Assembly: GCF_902804485.1 (NCBI RefSeq)
Contig: NZ_CADCST010000113.1
Location: 1-64,000 of the forward strand
DNA from: Flavobacterium collinsii
Lineage (GTDB): Bacteria > Bacteroidota > Bacteroidia > Flavobacteriales > Flavobacteriaceae
Reading direction: 5' to 3'
DNA length: 64,000 nucleotides
Part shown: one piece after another, positions 51,298-60,279 of the stretch
Numbering within the stretch: the first letter of the stretch is position 1
Layout: every line of letters starts with the position of its first letter
Program-made: the position numbers and the translations under genes
The notes under the pieces: generated by a model
Databases searched by the model: none
Told to the model about the DNA's origin: nothing
The model's input: the letters and a program-made list of their open reading frames with translations, nothing else

Positions 51298-52428
51298 ATG
51301 AAGTTTGATTTATTACAAAAAGATCCGCAATCTAAAGCAAGAGCGGGAAGTATTACTACAGATCACGGCGTAATCGAAACGCCTATTTTTATGCCTGTTG
51401 GTACAGTGGCTTCTGTTAAAGGGGTACACCAACGAGAACTTAAAGAGGATATCAATCCGGATATTATTCTTGGAAATACCTACCATTTGTATTTACGTCC
51501 GCAGACTGAAATTCTTGAAAAAGCAGGCGGATTGCATAAATTTATGAATTGGGACCGTAATATTTTGACTGATTCTGGGGGGTACCAAGTGTATTCACTT
51601 TCAAATAACAGAAAAATTAAGGAAGAAGGAGTAAAGTTTAAATCACATATTGATGGTTCTTATCACTTTTTTTCACCGGAAAGTGTAATGGAAATTCAAC
51701 GTACCATTGGAGCCGATATTATTATGGCTTTTGATGAATGTACACCTTATCCATGTGATTACAGATACGCACAGCGGTCAATGCACATGACCCACCGTTG
51801 GTTAGATCGTTGTATCAACCATTTGGATAAAGTACCTTATAAATATGGATACGAGCAGACCTTTTTTCCAATTGTTCAGGGAAGTACTTATAAAGATTTG
51901 CGTCGTCAGTCAGCAGAGTATATTGCAAATGCAGGACAACAAGGAAATGCTATTGGAGGTTTGTCTGTGGGGGAGCCTGCAGAAGAGATGTACGCTATGA
52001 CCGAAGTGGTTTGTGAAATTTTGCCGGAAGACAAACCGCGTTATTTAATGGGAGTTGGAACTCCGATTAATATCCTGGAAAATATTGCTTTAGGAATCGA
52101 TATGTTCGATTGTGTAATGCCAACCCGTAATGCCAGAAATGGTATGTTGTTTACTGCAAACGGAACCATTAACATCAAAAATAAAAAATGGGAAGCTGAT
52201 TTTTCTCCAATTGACGAAATGGGGCATACTTTTGTAGATACAGAATATACAAAAGCCTACCTGCGTCACTTGTTTGCAGCAAATGAATATTTAGGAAAAC
52301 AAATTGCAACAATTCATAACCTTGGTTTCTATATGTGGTTGGTTCGTGAAGCCAGAAAACATATCTTAGCAGGCGATTTTAGACCATGGAAAGAAATGAT
52401 GGTTAAAAATATGAGTCAAAGACTTTAA
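51298..52428 (+). CDS. tgt: tRNA-guanine(34) transglycosylase, lacking zinc-site cysteines
   Basis: A 376-residue Tgt of normal length. ITTDHGVIETPIFMPVGT, LTDSGGYQVYSL (base Asp), the glycine-rich GGLSVGEPAEEMY and GIDMFDCVMPTRNARNG (nucleophile Asp) are all present, so it should exchange guanine for preQ1 in tRNA. In E. coli Tgt, Cys302, Cys304, Cys307 and His333 bind zinc. Here the aligned segment is EMGHTFVDTEYTKAYLRHL: the positions are Gly309, Thr311 and Asp314, while His340 is kept. The motif is not truncated, merely replaced. It heads a run with lptG-like and EamA genes. Confidence 0.95.
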   Translation: MKFDLLQKDPQSKARAGSITTDHGVIETPIFMPVGTVASVKGVHQRELKEDINPDIILGNTYHLYLRPQTEILEKAGGLHKFMNWDRNILTDSGGYQVYSLSNNRKIKEEGVKFKSHIDGSYHFFSPESVMEIQRTIGADIIMAFDECTPYPCDYRYAQRSMHMTHRWLDRCINHLDKVPYKYGYEQTFFPIVQGSTYKDLRRQSAEYIANAGQQGNAIGGLSVGEPAEEMYAMTEVVCEILPEDKPRYLMGVGTPINILENIALGIDMFDCVMPTRNARNGMLFTANGTINIKNKKWEADFSPIDEMGHTFVDTEYTKAYLRHLFAANEYLGKQIATIHNLGFYMWLVREARKHILAGDFRPWKEMMVKNMSQRL

Positions 52429-52441
52429 AATAAGTTGATTT

Positions 52442-52489
52442 GTTTAATCGTTTATTCGGTTAAACGGTTAAACAAATAATCGATTAAAC
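52442..52489. promoter_or_regulatory. Inverted repeat just upstream of the LptF/G-type gene
   Basis: GTTTAATCG (52442-52450) pairs exactly with CGATTAAAC (52481-52489) and further GGTTAAAC repeats lie in the loop. It ends 6 bp before the start codon at 52496 and could fold over the initiation region, or act as a weak tgt terminator. Confidence 0.4.
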
Positions 52490-52495
52490 TTTACT

Positions 52496-53584
52496 ATGTT
52501 AACGATAATAGATAAGTATATTTTAAAAAGATATTTAGCCACATTTTCGGTGATGATCTTATTATTTATTCCGATTGGAATTGTAATTGACGTCTCTGAA
52601 AAGGTGAATAAGATGTTGGAAAATAAAATTCCGTTTAGCGCGATTGCAATCTATTATTACAATTTTACGGTTTATTTTGCGAACTCTTTGTTTCCGATAT
52701 TTTTGTTTTTGTCGGTAATATGGTTTACTTCAAAACTGGCAAATAATACAGAGATTATTGCGGTTTTAAGTTCCGGAATTTCGTTTTCACGTTTTTTAAG
52801 ACCTTATATTATTGGTGCTTCAATCGTTTCGGTTTTTGTGCTTTTAATGGGGTTTTTTATTGTTCCTGCAGCCAGCGAAGGGTTCAATAACTTTAGATAT
52901 ACTTATCTAAAAGGTAATGGAAAAGTAGAAATGCTTGGTAATAATACAAACGTATACAGACAGATTAACGACAACGATTTTATTTTTGTCAATAGCTTTA
53001 ATGAAGAATCTAAAACAGCTTTTAATTTTACGTTAGAGCATTTTGAAGGTGAAAAGTTAACGTATAAAATTACTGCAAGCCGTATTAAATGGGATCCTAA
53101 AACAAAGACCTACAATTTGTACGATTATACAAAAAGAACGCTGGGAGAATTAAATGATCAGATCGAAAAAAATCCGGAAAAAAGGGTGGCTTTCAAATTT
53201 GAGTTGGCCGATTTAACTCCGGTAGTTTATATTGCAGAGACCCTTCCATTGGGCAAACTAATTGATTTTATTGAGAAAGAACGTAAAAGAGGTTCTGGGA
53301 ATATTAATACCTATTTAGTCGTACTTTATAAAAAATACAGTGTACCCGTTTCTGCTTTTATCCTCACAATTATTGCTGTGGCAGTTTCGTCAATGAAACG
53401 TCGTGGTGGTATGGGAACCAATTTGGCTATCGGAATTGCAATAGCCTTCTCATTTGTATTTTTTGATAAAATATTTGGAACACTTGCCGAAAAATCTACC
53501 TTTTCACCTTTATTAGCTGTTTGGTTTCCGAATATTGTTTTCGGAATTTTGGCAGTTTACCTACTACGTAATGCGAAACGATAA
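52496..53584 (+). CDS. LptF/LptG-family lipopolysaccharide export permease
   Basis: A 362-residue protein with three N-terminal helices (ILKRYLATFSVMILLFIPIGIVIDVSEKVNKML), a central periplasmic jelly-roll (about residues 130-265) and three C-terminal helices (VSAFILTIIAVAVSS, LAIGIAIAFSFVFFDKIFG). This is the LptF/LptG layout; the two paralogues cannot be told apart safely from the sequence. It passes LPS from the inner membrane with LptBC. It overlaps the EamA gene by 14 nt. Confidence 0.9.
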   Translation: MLTIIDKYILKRYLATFSVMILLFIPIGIVIDVSEKVNKMLENKIPFSAIAIYYYNFTVYFANSLFPIFLFLSVIWFTSKLANNTEIIAVLSSGISFSRFLRPYIIGASIVSVFVLLMGFFIVPAASEGFNNFRYTYLKGNGKVEMLGNNTNVYRQINDNDFIFVNSFNEESKTAFNFTLEHFEGEKLTYKITASRIKWDPKTKTYNLYDYTKRTLGELNDQIEKNPEKRVAFKFELADLTPVVYIAETLPLGKLIDFIEKERKRGSGNINTYLVVLYKKYSVPVSAFILTIIAVAVSSMKRRGGMGTNLAIGIAIAFSFVFFDKIFGTLAEKSTFSPLLAVWFPNIVFGILAVYLLRNAKR

Positions 53585-54458
53585 TTTAAAAAGTTATTTA
53601 AATCTTCATTTAATTGTTTTTATTTGGGGTTTTACAGCCATTCTGGGCGCTTTAATAACCATTGATGCCGAAAATTTGGTTTGGTTCAGGATGCTTCTTG
53701 CAGGAGTTTTTCTAGCCGCTTTTATTGTGTACAAGAAACAATCTTTTATAATTTCGGCCAGCTCTTTTGCGAAGCTAATTTTTGTGGGACTGTTGATTGC
53801 TCTTCATTGGATTTTCTTTTTTAGAGCCATTCATGTTTCCAATGTTTCGATTACGCTCTCGATATTTTCCTTAGGTGCTTTTTTTGCTTCGTTGTTAGAA
53901 CCGCTTTTTTACGGAAGAAAGATTTTATTCTACGAGGTATTCTTCGGATTGATTATTATAGCAGGTTTAGCGTTAATAATGAAGGTAGAGGTGAAGTATC
54001 TGAATGGTATGTATTATGCGTTGGCAGCTATTATTCTGGGTGTTTTATTTACTTTAATGAACGGAAAATTAATAACAGAACATGATCCTTCGGTAATTAC
54101 CTTTTATGAGTTTGCTGCGGGAGTTTTCTTTATTTCAATTTATTTTTTAGTACAGGGAAAATTCAATGCTGACTTTTTTACCATGTCGCTAAACAACTGG
54201 GGTTTATTACTTCTTTTGGCTTCGGTTTGTACCGCTTATGCCTTTACAGCTTCGGTGAAAGTTATGCAGAAGTTAACTCCCTATACGGTGATGTTAACGA
54301 CTAATTTAGAGCCGGTTTACGGAATTGTACTGGCCTATTTCATTCTTGGCGGAAAAGAAAAAATGAGCACGGAATTTTATATTGGCGCCCTGATAATCGT
54401 AATTACAGTTATCTTAAATGGCGTTTTTAAACATTATAAAAATAAGAAAGAAGTGTAA
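53571..54458 (+). CDS. EamA-family (DMT) transporter
   Basis: A 295-residue protein from the ATG at 53571 with about ten helices and two EamA repeats. LHLIVFIWGFTAILGALITIDAENLVWFRMLLAGVFLAAFIVY opens the first half, and the second ends TPYTVMLTTNLEPVYGIVLAYFILGGKEKMSTEFYIGALIIV. Substrate unknown; family members export metabolites. It is translationally coupled to the LptF/G-type gene. Confidence 0.88.
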   Translation: MRNDNLKSYLNLHLIVFIWGFTAILGALITIDAENLVWFRMLLAGVFLAAFIVYKKQSFIISASSFAKLIFVGLLIALHWIFFFRAIHVSNVSITLSIFSLGAFFASLLEPLFYGRKILFYEVFFGLIIIAGLALIMKVEVKYLNGMYYALAAIILGVLFTLMNGKLITEHDPSVITFYEFAAGVFFISIYFLVQGKFNADFFTMSLNNWGLLLLLASVCTAYAFTASVKVMQKLTPYTVMLTTNLEPVYGIVLAYFILGGKEKMSTEFYIGALIIVITVILNGVFKHYKNKKEV

Positions 54459-54530
54459 TAATTTCCTTATTTTTAAATTACATTTTTATATTTTAAATAC
54501 GATTTAATTCAACCAATGATATAATATTTT

Positions 54531-54538
54531 TATATTTG
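54531..54538 (+). promoter_or_regulatory. accA: Promoter -7 element of accA
   Basis: TATATTTG, an exact TAnnTTTG match, lies 32 bp upstream of the accA start codon. The -33 region has only a partial match. Confidence 0.55.
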
Positions 54539-54570
54539 CGGTTCGATTTACAAACAAAATTCAAAAATCC

Positions 54571-55524
54571 ATGGAATATTTAGATTTTGAGCTTCCAATA
54601 AAAGAACTTGAAGAACAGTTAGAAAAGTGTGTTATAATTGGAAAAGAATCTGATGTTGATGTAACACCTACCTGCAAGGAAATCAACAAGAAATTAGAAC
54701 AAACAAAGAAAGAAATATACAAAAATCTTACAGCCTGGCAACGAGTTCAGCTGTCAAGACATCCAAATAGACCTTATACTTTAGATTATATCAAAGCAAT
54801 TTGCGGAGATACATTTTTAGAGCTTCATGGAGACAGAAACTTTAAAGATGATAAAGCGATGGTTGGCGGATTAGGAAAAATAAATGGTCAGTCGTTTATG
54901 ATTGTTGGTCAGCAAAAAGGTTTTAATACAAAAACACGTCAGTATCGTAATTTTGGTATGGCAAACCCTGAAGGATACCGTAAAGCTTTACGTTTGATGA
55001 AAATGGCTGAGAAGTTTGGAATTCCTGTTTTAACTTTAGTAGATACTCCGGGTGCATACCCAGGACTTGAAGCTGAAGAAAGAGGTCAGGGAGAAGCGAT
55101 CGCCAGAAACATTTTTGAAATGGTTCGTTTACAAGTTCCTATTATCACCATCATTGTTGGTGAAGGAGCTTCGGGAGGAGCATTAGGAATTGGTGTTGGA
55201 GATAAAGTATACATGTTGGAGAATACTTGGTATTCTGTAATTTCTCCGGAATCTTGTTCTTCAATTTTATGGAAAAGCTGGGAGTACAAAGAACGTGCTG
55301 CGGATGCTTTAAAATTGACTTCATCTGATATGAAAAAACAAAAATTAGTAGATGATGTGATCCCTGAACCACTAGGTGGAGCACACTACGACCGCGAAAC
55401 TACTTTTAAAACAGTGGCGGAGTACATCACTAAAGGATATAATGAATTGAAAGACTTATCAACACATGATCTGATTGCCCAAAGAATGGACAAATACAGT
55501 AAGATGGGGGAGTATAAAGAGTAA
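54571..55524 (+). CDS. accA: Acetyl-CoA carboxylase carboxyltransferase subunit alpha
   Basis: A 317-residue protein with the N-terminal helix LPIKELEEQLEKC, then LSRHPNRPYTLDYI, FLELHGDRNFKDDKAMVGGLG and the CoA/oxyanion segment LVDTPGAYPGLEAEERGQGEAIARNIFEM. It is the alpha half of the carboxyltransferase, making malonyl-CoA for fatty-acid synthesis with AccD. Length matches the family. A terminator follows. Confidence 0.96.
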   Translation: MEYLDFELPIKELEEQLEKCVIIGKESDVDVTPTCKEINKKLEQTKKEIYKNLTAWQRVQLSRHPNRPYTLDYIKAICGDTFLELHGDRNFKDDKAMVGGLGKINGQSFMIVGQQKGFNTKTRQYRNFGMANPEGYRKALRLMKMAEKFGIPVLTLVDTPGAYPGLEAEERGQGEAIARNIFEMVRLQVPIITIIVGEGASGGALGIGVGDKVYMLENTWYSVISPESCSSILWKSWEYKERAADALKLTSSDMKKQKLVDDVIPEPLGGAHYDRETTFKTVAEYITKGYNELKDLSTHDLIAQRMDKYSKMGEYKE

Positions 55525-55542
55525 ATTCTTATAAATTAATTA

Positions 55543-55576
55543 AAATCCGAAGCCTTACAGTTTCGGATTTTTTTTT
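55543..55576 (+). terminator. Intrinsic terminator of accA
   Basis: AAATCCGAA pairs with TTCGGATTT and a run of eight or more T follows. Confidence 0.85.
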
Positions 55577-55663
55577 GGTTATGAACAAAAAAAACATATT
55601 TATAAACAATTAATAGTTATAACTCAATAGCAATTTTTTTTTAAATTTTGTTACTTTCGCTAT

Positions 55664-57208
55664 ATGGAAAATTTCAAAAATGTAAATCCTGTAAAGGTAG
55701 ATAAAACCACAATTATTAGTTTAGAAAAAGGAAAACTTCCACCGCAAGTTCTTGATTTAGAGGAGGCTGTTCTTGGGGCAATGATGATTGATAAAAAAGG
55801 GGTTGATGATGTAATTGATATTTTGCAAGCTGATGCTTTTTATAAAGATTCACATAAATTTATTTTTGAAGCGATCGTTCAGCTTTTTACCGAAACACAG
55901 CCAATTGACTTGTTGACTGTTTCGACTCAATTGAAGAAGAATGGAAAATTAGAATTGGCCGGAGGAGATTTTTATTTAATTCAGCTGACTCAAAAAATTG
56001 CCTCTTCGGCGCATATCGAATTTCACTCTCGTATTATTCTTCAAAAATTCATTCAAAGAAGTTTGATTCGAATTTCATCTGAAATTATCGAAGCGTCTTA
56101 TGATGAAACTGCAGATGTATTTGATTTGCTGGATCAGGCCGAATCAAAATTGTATGAAGTAACACAGGGAAACATCAAACGTAGTTCTGAAACTGCTCAG
56201 AGTTTAGTACTTCAGGCTAAAAAGAAGATCGAAGAAATTGCGAAACAAGAAGGTTTAAGTGGTGTTGAGACCGGTTTTACTAATCTGGACAAACTGACTT
56301 CTGGATGGCAGCCCAGCGATTTAATTATTATTGCAGCGAGACCTGCGATGGGAAAAACAGCATTTGTACTTTCGATGGCGAGAAATATCGCAATTCAGTA
56401 CGGGCACGGAGTGGCTTTGTTCTCGCTGGAGATGGCCTCTGTTCAGCTGATTACGAGGCTTATTTCTTCCGAAACAGGATTGTCATCAGAGAAACTACGT
56501 ACAGGTAAATTAGAGCCTCACGAATGGGAAATGTTGAGTACCAAGGTGAAAAACCTAGAAAAAGCTCCTTTGTTTATTGATGATACACCGTCACTTTCTA
56601 TTTTTGACTTAAGGGCAAAATGCCGCCGTTTGGTTTCACAGCATGGTATCAAAATTATAATCATCGACTATTTGCAATTGATGACTGCCGGAGGAAATAA
56701 TAAAGGAGGAGGAAATCGTGAGCAGGAAATCTCTACAATTTCCCGAAACTTAAAGGCTCTGGCAAAAGAGTTAAATGTACCTGTAATTGCACTTTCGCAG
56801 TTATCACGTGCTGTTGAGACGCGTGGATCAAGTAAGCGTCCACTTCTTTCAGATCTTCGTGAATCTGGAGCGATTGAGCAGGATGCCGATATTGTATCGT
56901 TTTTATACCGACCGGAATACTATAAAATTGAAGAATGGGACGATGATGAAGCATCGCCAACTACAGGTCAGGCTGAGATAATGATTGCTAAACACCGTAA
57001 TGGTGGTATCGAAAATATTCGATTGAAATTTATCGGACATCTTGGTAAGTTTGATAACCTTGATGATTTTTCAGGAAGCTATGATGATTTACCGTCTAAA
57101 ATGAATCATGAGGATAATCCTTTTATAACTAAAAACCTGCCTTCTGCCAATGAAGCTTTTGGTAGTAACTTAAACGACGACGACGACGACAGTGATGTTC
57201 CGTTTTAA
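55664..57208 (+). CDS. dnaB: Replicative DNA helicase DnaB
   Basis: A 514-residue hexameric helicase. The N-terminal domain (about 25-130) starts PPQVLDLEEAVLGAMMIDKKGVDDV; the RecA-like domain has Walker A AARPAMGKTAFVLSMARN, Walker B KIIIIDYLQLMTAG, the IALSQLSRAVETR finger and SDLRESGAIEQDADIV. The Asp-rich C-terminal tail ends DDDDDSDVPF, a tail style that may contact partner proteins. Unwinds DNA at the fork. A terminator follows. Confidence 0.96.
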   Translation: MENFKNVNPVKVDKTTIISLEKGKLPPQVLDLEEAVLGAMMIDKKGVDDVIDILQADAFYKDSHKFIFEAIVQLFTETQPIDLLTVSTQLKKNGKLELAGGDFYLIQLTQKIASSAHIEFHSRIILQKFIQRSLIRISSEIIEASYDETADVFDLLDQAESKLYEVTQGNIKRSSETAQSLVLQAKKKIEEIAKQEGLSGVETGFTNLDKLTSGWQPSDLIIIAARPAMGKTAFVLSMARNIAIQYGHGVALFSLEMASVQLITRLISSETGLSSEKLRTGKLEPHEWEMLSTKVKNLEKAPLFIDDTPSLSIFDLRAKCRRLVSQHGIKIIIIDYLQLMTAGGNNKGGGNREQEISTISRNLKALAKELNVPVIALSQLSRAVETRGSSKRPLLSDLRESGAIEQDADIVSFLYRPEYYKIEEWDDDEASPTTGQAEIMIAKHRNGGIENIRLKFIGHLGKFDNLDDFSGSYDDLPSKMNHEDNPFITKNLPSANEAFGSNLNDDDDDSDVPF

Positions 57209-57218
57209 TAAAACAATT

Positions 57219-57243
57219 TAGCCTCATTTTGAGGCTTTTTTTA
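57219..57243 (+). terminator. Intrinsic terminator of dnaB
   Basis: GCCTCA pairs with TGAGGC over a 3-nt loop and is followed by seven T. Confidence 0.75.
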
Positions 57244-57345
57244 TGTATAAATATTAATACTTTTCCTAGAAAATTCTGTAGTTTAGCCAAACAATTGCAC
57301 AAAGCAATTCTAAATTAAATTTTAACCCAAAAACAAATTTAAATT

Positions 57346-57726
57346 ATGTCAGAAGAAAAAAACTTAGGATCAGTTGAAGTCAGTTTAGCTGTAGGTCAGG
57401 AATGGGCCCGAAAATTTCGAAATGCGAAAGAAGATAATAAAAAGAAAGTTGATGCTTATTTAATTCCATTAGAGAGTATAAAACTGGTATTGGATCAGGA
57501 TATTGATGCAGTACGTGCTTATGTGGGTATTAATAATGCAGGAGAGCAAAATTTAATGCTTGTTGGTACAAAACTGAACCCAAAAACAGGTATTTATGTA
57601 GATGTTTTCAAACAACAGCAATCTCTTGCAGGTGCAAGAACTGCTGGTGATGGAGAAGATGTTCTTTACGATGCATCTCGTCCATGTCCGCCATACACTG
57701 ATCCGGATAGTCCAATGAACCAATAA
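57346..57726 (+). CDS. Conserved hypothetical cytosolic protein
   Basis: A 126-residue soluble protein. VEVSLAVGQEWARKFRNAKEDNKKKVDAYLIPLESIKLVLDQDIDAVRAYVGINNAGEQNLMLVGTK is an even alpha/beta mix without recognised motifs, and the tail SRPCPPYTDPDSPMNQ is proline rich. I recognise no family name. It lies 3 bp before a membrane protein gene and then a histidine kinase, so it belongs to a four-gene run that ends with a response regulator and may feed into the same signal path. Confidence 0.75.
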   Translation: MSEEKNLGSVEVSLAVGQEWARKFRNAKEDNKKKVDAYLIPLESIKLVLDQDIDAVRAYVGINNAGEQNLMLVGTKLNPKTGIYVDVFKQQQSLAGARTAGDGEDVLYDASRPCPPYTDPDSPMNQ

Positions 57727-57729
57727 TAA

Positions 57730-58362
57730 ATGGATAATTTTCTAATATTTTCAGGTTATTTTGTACTGTTAGTCAACCTGATTTTATATACATATAGCTT
57801 TTTCCTAAAGGAAAAAGCTAATGTTTTTTTTACAGCCTATGTTGTGTTTTTGTTTGTTATTCAATTCACGATGGAGCTGCTGTATCGCTTTCAGATTATT
57901 AATTTGTTCCTCGTAAATACTTATTTTATCGGACAAATGGTTTTATTAGGCCTGTTTTATAAATCAATTTTAGGAATTAAAAGACAAAAAGCATTTGTAG
58001 ACTGGAGCTTGACGTTTATGTTATTAGTTCTGGCTATTCAGTGTTTAATTAATACAGATCAATTTTTTAAATTTAACTTGTTTGCAATTACAGCAACTTC
58101 TTTATTAAGCGTTGTTTATGCTTTATTGCATTTTTATAATATGCTAACGGATGACAGGCAGTATTATTACTTTACAATTGGATTGTCTTTTTACTTACTG
58201 GTAAGTACAGTTCTTTTTTTAGTTGGTAATCTTACCCTCGGATTAAGTGATGATTTGAAATATTTTACATGGAGACTAAATGCTTTTTTTGTAATGGTAT
58301 ATTATCTTTTTATTTTATATGAATGGAAAGTAAGTTTTAACCCAAAAAAAGAAAATAAATAA
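57730..58362 (+). CDS. Polytopic membrane protein, unknown function
   Basis: A 210-residue protein with about seven predicted helices (FLIFSGYFVLLVNLILYTYSFF, FTAYVVFLFVIQFTMELLY, YFIGQMVLLGLFY, WSLTFMLLVLAIQCLI and more), and a charged end NPKKENK. It is 3 bp after the hypothetical gene and 6 bp before the histidine kinase, so it could be a sensing partner of that kinase, as separate membrane sensors are with some 7TM kinases. No named family is recognised. Confidence 0.78.
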   Translation: MDNFLIFSGYFVLLVNLILYTYSFFLKEKANVFFTAYVVFLFVIQFTMELLYRFQIINLFLVNTYFIGQMVLLGLFYKSILGIKRQKAFVDWSLTFMLLVLAIQCLINTDQFFKFNLFAITATSLLSVVYALLHFYNMLTDDRQYYYFTIGLSFYLLVSTVLFLVGNLTLGLSDDLKYFTWRLNAFFVMVYYLFILYEWKVSFNPKKENK

Positions 58363-58368
58363 CGAGAT

Positions 58369-59160
58369 ATGAGTGCAAGCCCGGTTTACGAAAAAGAGAT
58401 AGTTGCCATAATCCTGTACACATCATGTTTTTTTATGATTGTGGCTTTTTTTTTAATAGCGTTTTTTTATTTTTCCAGAAAGAAAATTATCCAGAAAGAA
58501 GTAGAAAAAAGAGATCTGGAAATTCAATACCGTAAAGAACAAGTACATGCCGTTATTGTAACTCAGGAAGAAGAACGAAAAAGAATTGCACAGGATTTGC
58601 ATGATGATATCAGTTCTAAGCTGAATATTGTATCATTAAATTCACATATACTCTCGTCGCCAAACTTAACCGAAGCGGAGATCAGTGAGATTACGGGAAC
58701 CATTATAAGTCTTACCGCAAGAGCACTTGAGAACTCCCGAAAAATTGCACATAATTTATTGCCCCCTGTTTTTGAAAAATTTGGTCTGAATGCCGGTGTC
58801 CGTGAACTCTGTGATGAGTTTGAAAGCAGCAAGAAGGTAGAAGTGCATTATTACAATGAAATTGAATTTGAACCTAAAGATATTGATCGTCATTTGCATG
58901 TTTTCCGAATTTTGCAGGAACTAATGAACAATTCTTTACGTCACGGAAAAGCAACTGAAATTTGGATTGATTTTAAGATGGAAGATGAAATTCAGACTTG
59001 TTATTATAAAGATAACGGAATTGGTTTTGATACCGAGAATTCTGAAAATCAGAAAGGATTGGGGATGAAAAACATTGATAGCCGTATTTCTTTTTTGAAA
59101 GGAACAATCGAAATTCATTCTGAAACGGGCAATGGAATTAGCGTCGTTTTTACTTTTTAG
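58369..59160 (+). CDS. Sensor histidine kinase, HisKA_3 (NarX/DesK-like)
   Basis: A 263-residue kinase with one N-terminal transmembrane helix (AIILYTSCFFMIVAFFLIAFFYF), a short linker and the HisKA_3 box RKRIAQDLHDDISSKLNIVSLNS with the phospho-acceptor His78. The ATPase part has HVFRILQELMNNSLRHGKA, DNGIGFD and KGLGMKNIDSRI. It should phosphorylate the response regulator encoded next. There is no sensory domain beyond the helix, consistent with a partner sensor. Confidence 0.93.
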   Translation: MSASPVYEKEIVAIILYTSCFFMIVAFFLIAFFYFSRKKIIQKEVEKRDLEIQYRKEQVHAVIVTQEEERKRIAQDLHDDISSKLNIVSLNSHILSSPNLTEAEISEITGTIISLTARALENSRKIAHNLLPPVFEKFGLNAGVRELCDEFESSKKVEVHYYNEIEFEPKDIDRHLHVFRILQELMNNSLRHGKATEIWIDFKMEDEIQTCYYKDNGIGFDTENSENQKGLGMKNIDSRISFLKGTIEIHSETGNGISVVFTF

Positions 59161-59273
59161 GTTAAAATATGGTAATAAATTGGGTTTTTACTTAATATAA
59201 TGCGGTTGTAGTACTTTTTTTCGCTTCATATTTTGTAATTTCGGCTTACCAAACGACCAAAAACAAAAATCAA

Positions 59274-59939
59274 ATGAGTGCCGCTATTAAAATTGCTTTA
59301 GTCGATGACGAAGTTTTATTCCGTAAAGGAATTGCTTTTTTATTGCAAAGAGAAGATAATATCGATATTATCTTTGAAGCATCTAACGGAGAAGAACTTC
59401 TGTCTAATTTAGATAATTGCGTGATTAAACCAGAAATTATTATCATGGATTTGAAGATGCCAATTTTAAATGGTGTCGAGGCTACAAAAATTATCCGAAA
59501 ATCATTTCCTGAAATTAAAATTATTGCGCTTACCAGTTATGACACAAAATCATTTATTGCCAATATGATTCAGGTGGGAGCAGTGGCTTATTTAATAAAA
59601 AATACTACTCCAAAAGATTTAATTCATACCATCAATCAGGTTGCCAAAAAAGGCTTTTATTATAATGAAAGCGTGCTTCAAACTATTCAGGAAACAATCA
59701 TCTCCAGCAAGACTCCAAAAGGAAACCTGGAAACGGGCTTTCTTTCGCAGCGTGAAATAGAGATTCTTCAACTGATCTGTCAGCAAAAAACAACTTCAGA
59801 AATTGCAGACCATCTGTATTTGAGTCCCAGAACCGTAGAAGGACACCGTAACAACTTACTACTTAAAACTGAATCTAAGAATATTGCCGGTTTGGTAGTC
59901 TATGCAATTCAGAATGAAATTGCTGTTTTAACAATCTAA
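59274..59939 (+). CDS. LuxR/NarL-family response regulator
   Basis: A 221-residue two-domain regulator. The receiver has acidic DD at 11-12, phospho-acceptor Asp59 in EIIIMDLKMPILNGVEA, and conserved Lys in AYLIKNTTPK. The C-terminal GerE helix-turn-helix is LSQREIEILQLICQQKTTSEIADHLYLSPRTVEGHRNNLLLKT. It is the cognate partner of the preceding kinase by position (113-bp gap). Confidence 0.94.
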   Translation: MSAAIKIALVDDEVLFRKGIAFLLQREDNIDIIFEASNGEELLSNLDNCVIKPEIIIMDLKMPILNGVEATKIIRKSFPEIKIIALTSYDTKSFIANMIQVGAVAYLIKNTTPKDLIHTINQVAKKGFYYNESVLQTIQETIISSKTPKGNLETGFLSQREIEILQLICQQKTTSEIADHLYLSPRTVEGHRNNLLLKTESKNIAGLVVYAIQNEIAVLTI

Positions 59940-59944
59940 GTCTA

Positions 59945-60070
59945 TTAGCTTGTTAAGTAATGTATTGAAAGTGCGTAGTACAAAACTATAATTAACACAA
60001 GTACAACGATTCCTATTTTTTGTATCATATTCAATCCCTTTGGTTCTTTATTACCATCATTAAGCTTCAT
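59945..60070 (-). CDS. Small single-pass membrane protein (41 residues)
   Basis: A short minus-strand frame begins ATG at 60070 and encodes a polar N-terminus (MKLNDGNKEPKGLNMIQKIG) followed by one helix IVVLVLIIVLYYALSIHYL and then LTS. Such sORFs are missed by length cut-offs. It lies between the response regulator (ending 59939) and the secreted GATase-like gene; the frame is convergent with the regulator and separated by 5 bp. The clean charge-then-hydrophobic pattern and a terminal stop support coding, but there is no homologue I recognise. Confidence 0.55.
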   Translation of the reverse strand: MKLNDGNKEPKGLNMIQKIGIVVLVLIIVLYYALSIHYLTS

Positions 60071-60279
60071 GCCTTTGTCTTTTTCATTGATTATTTTGAT
60101 GACCGGGGAGAGCAAATGTAAGGATAATGTGCTTTTGTGAAATAGGTGTTTCTACGTGATTTTAGCAATTGGGTATAATAATTTTCAAGTTTTTTTTTAA
60201 CATTTTTAGCCTTATAAAACCAAAACATCTGTTGTGTTTTTCAAAGGTTCCTTTATATCTTTACTAAAATAAAATTCTA

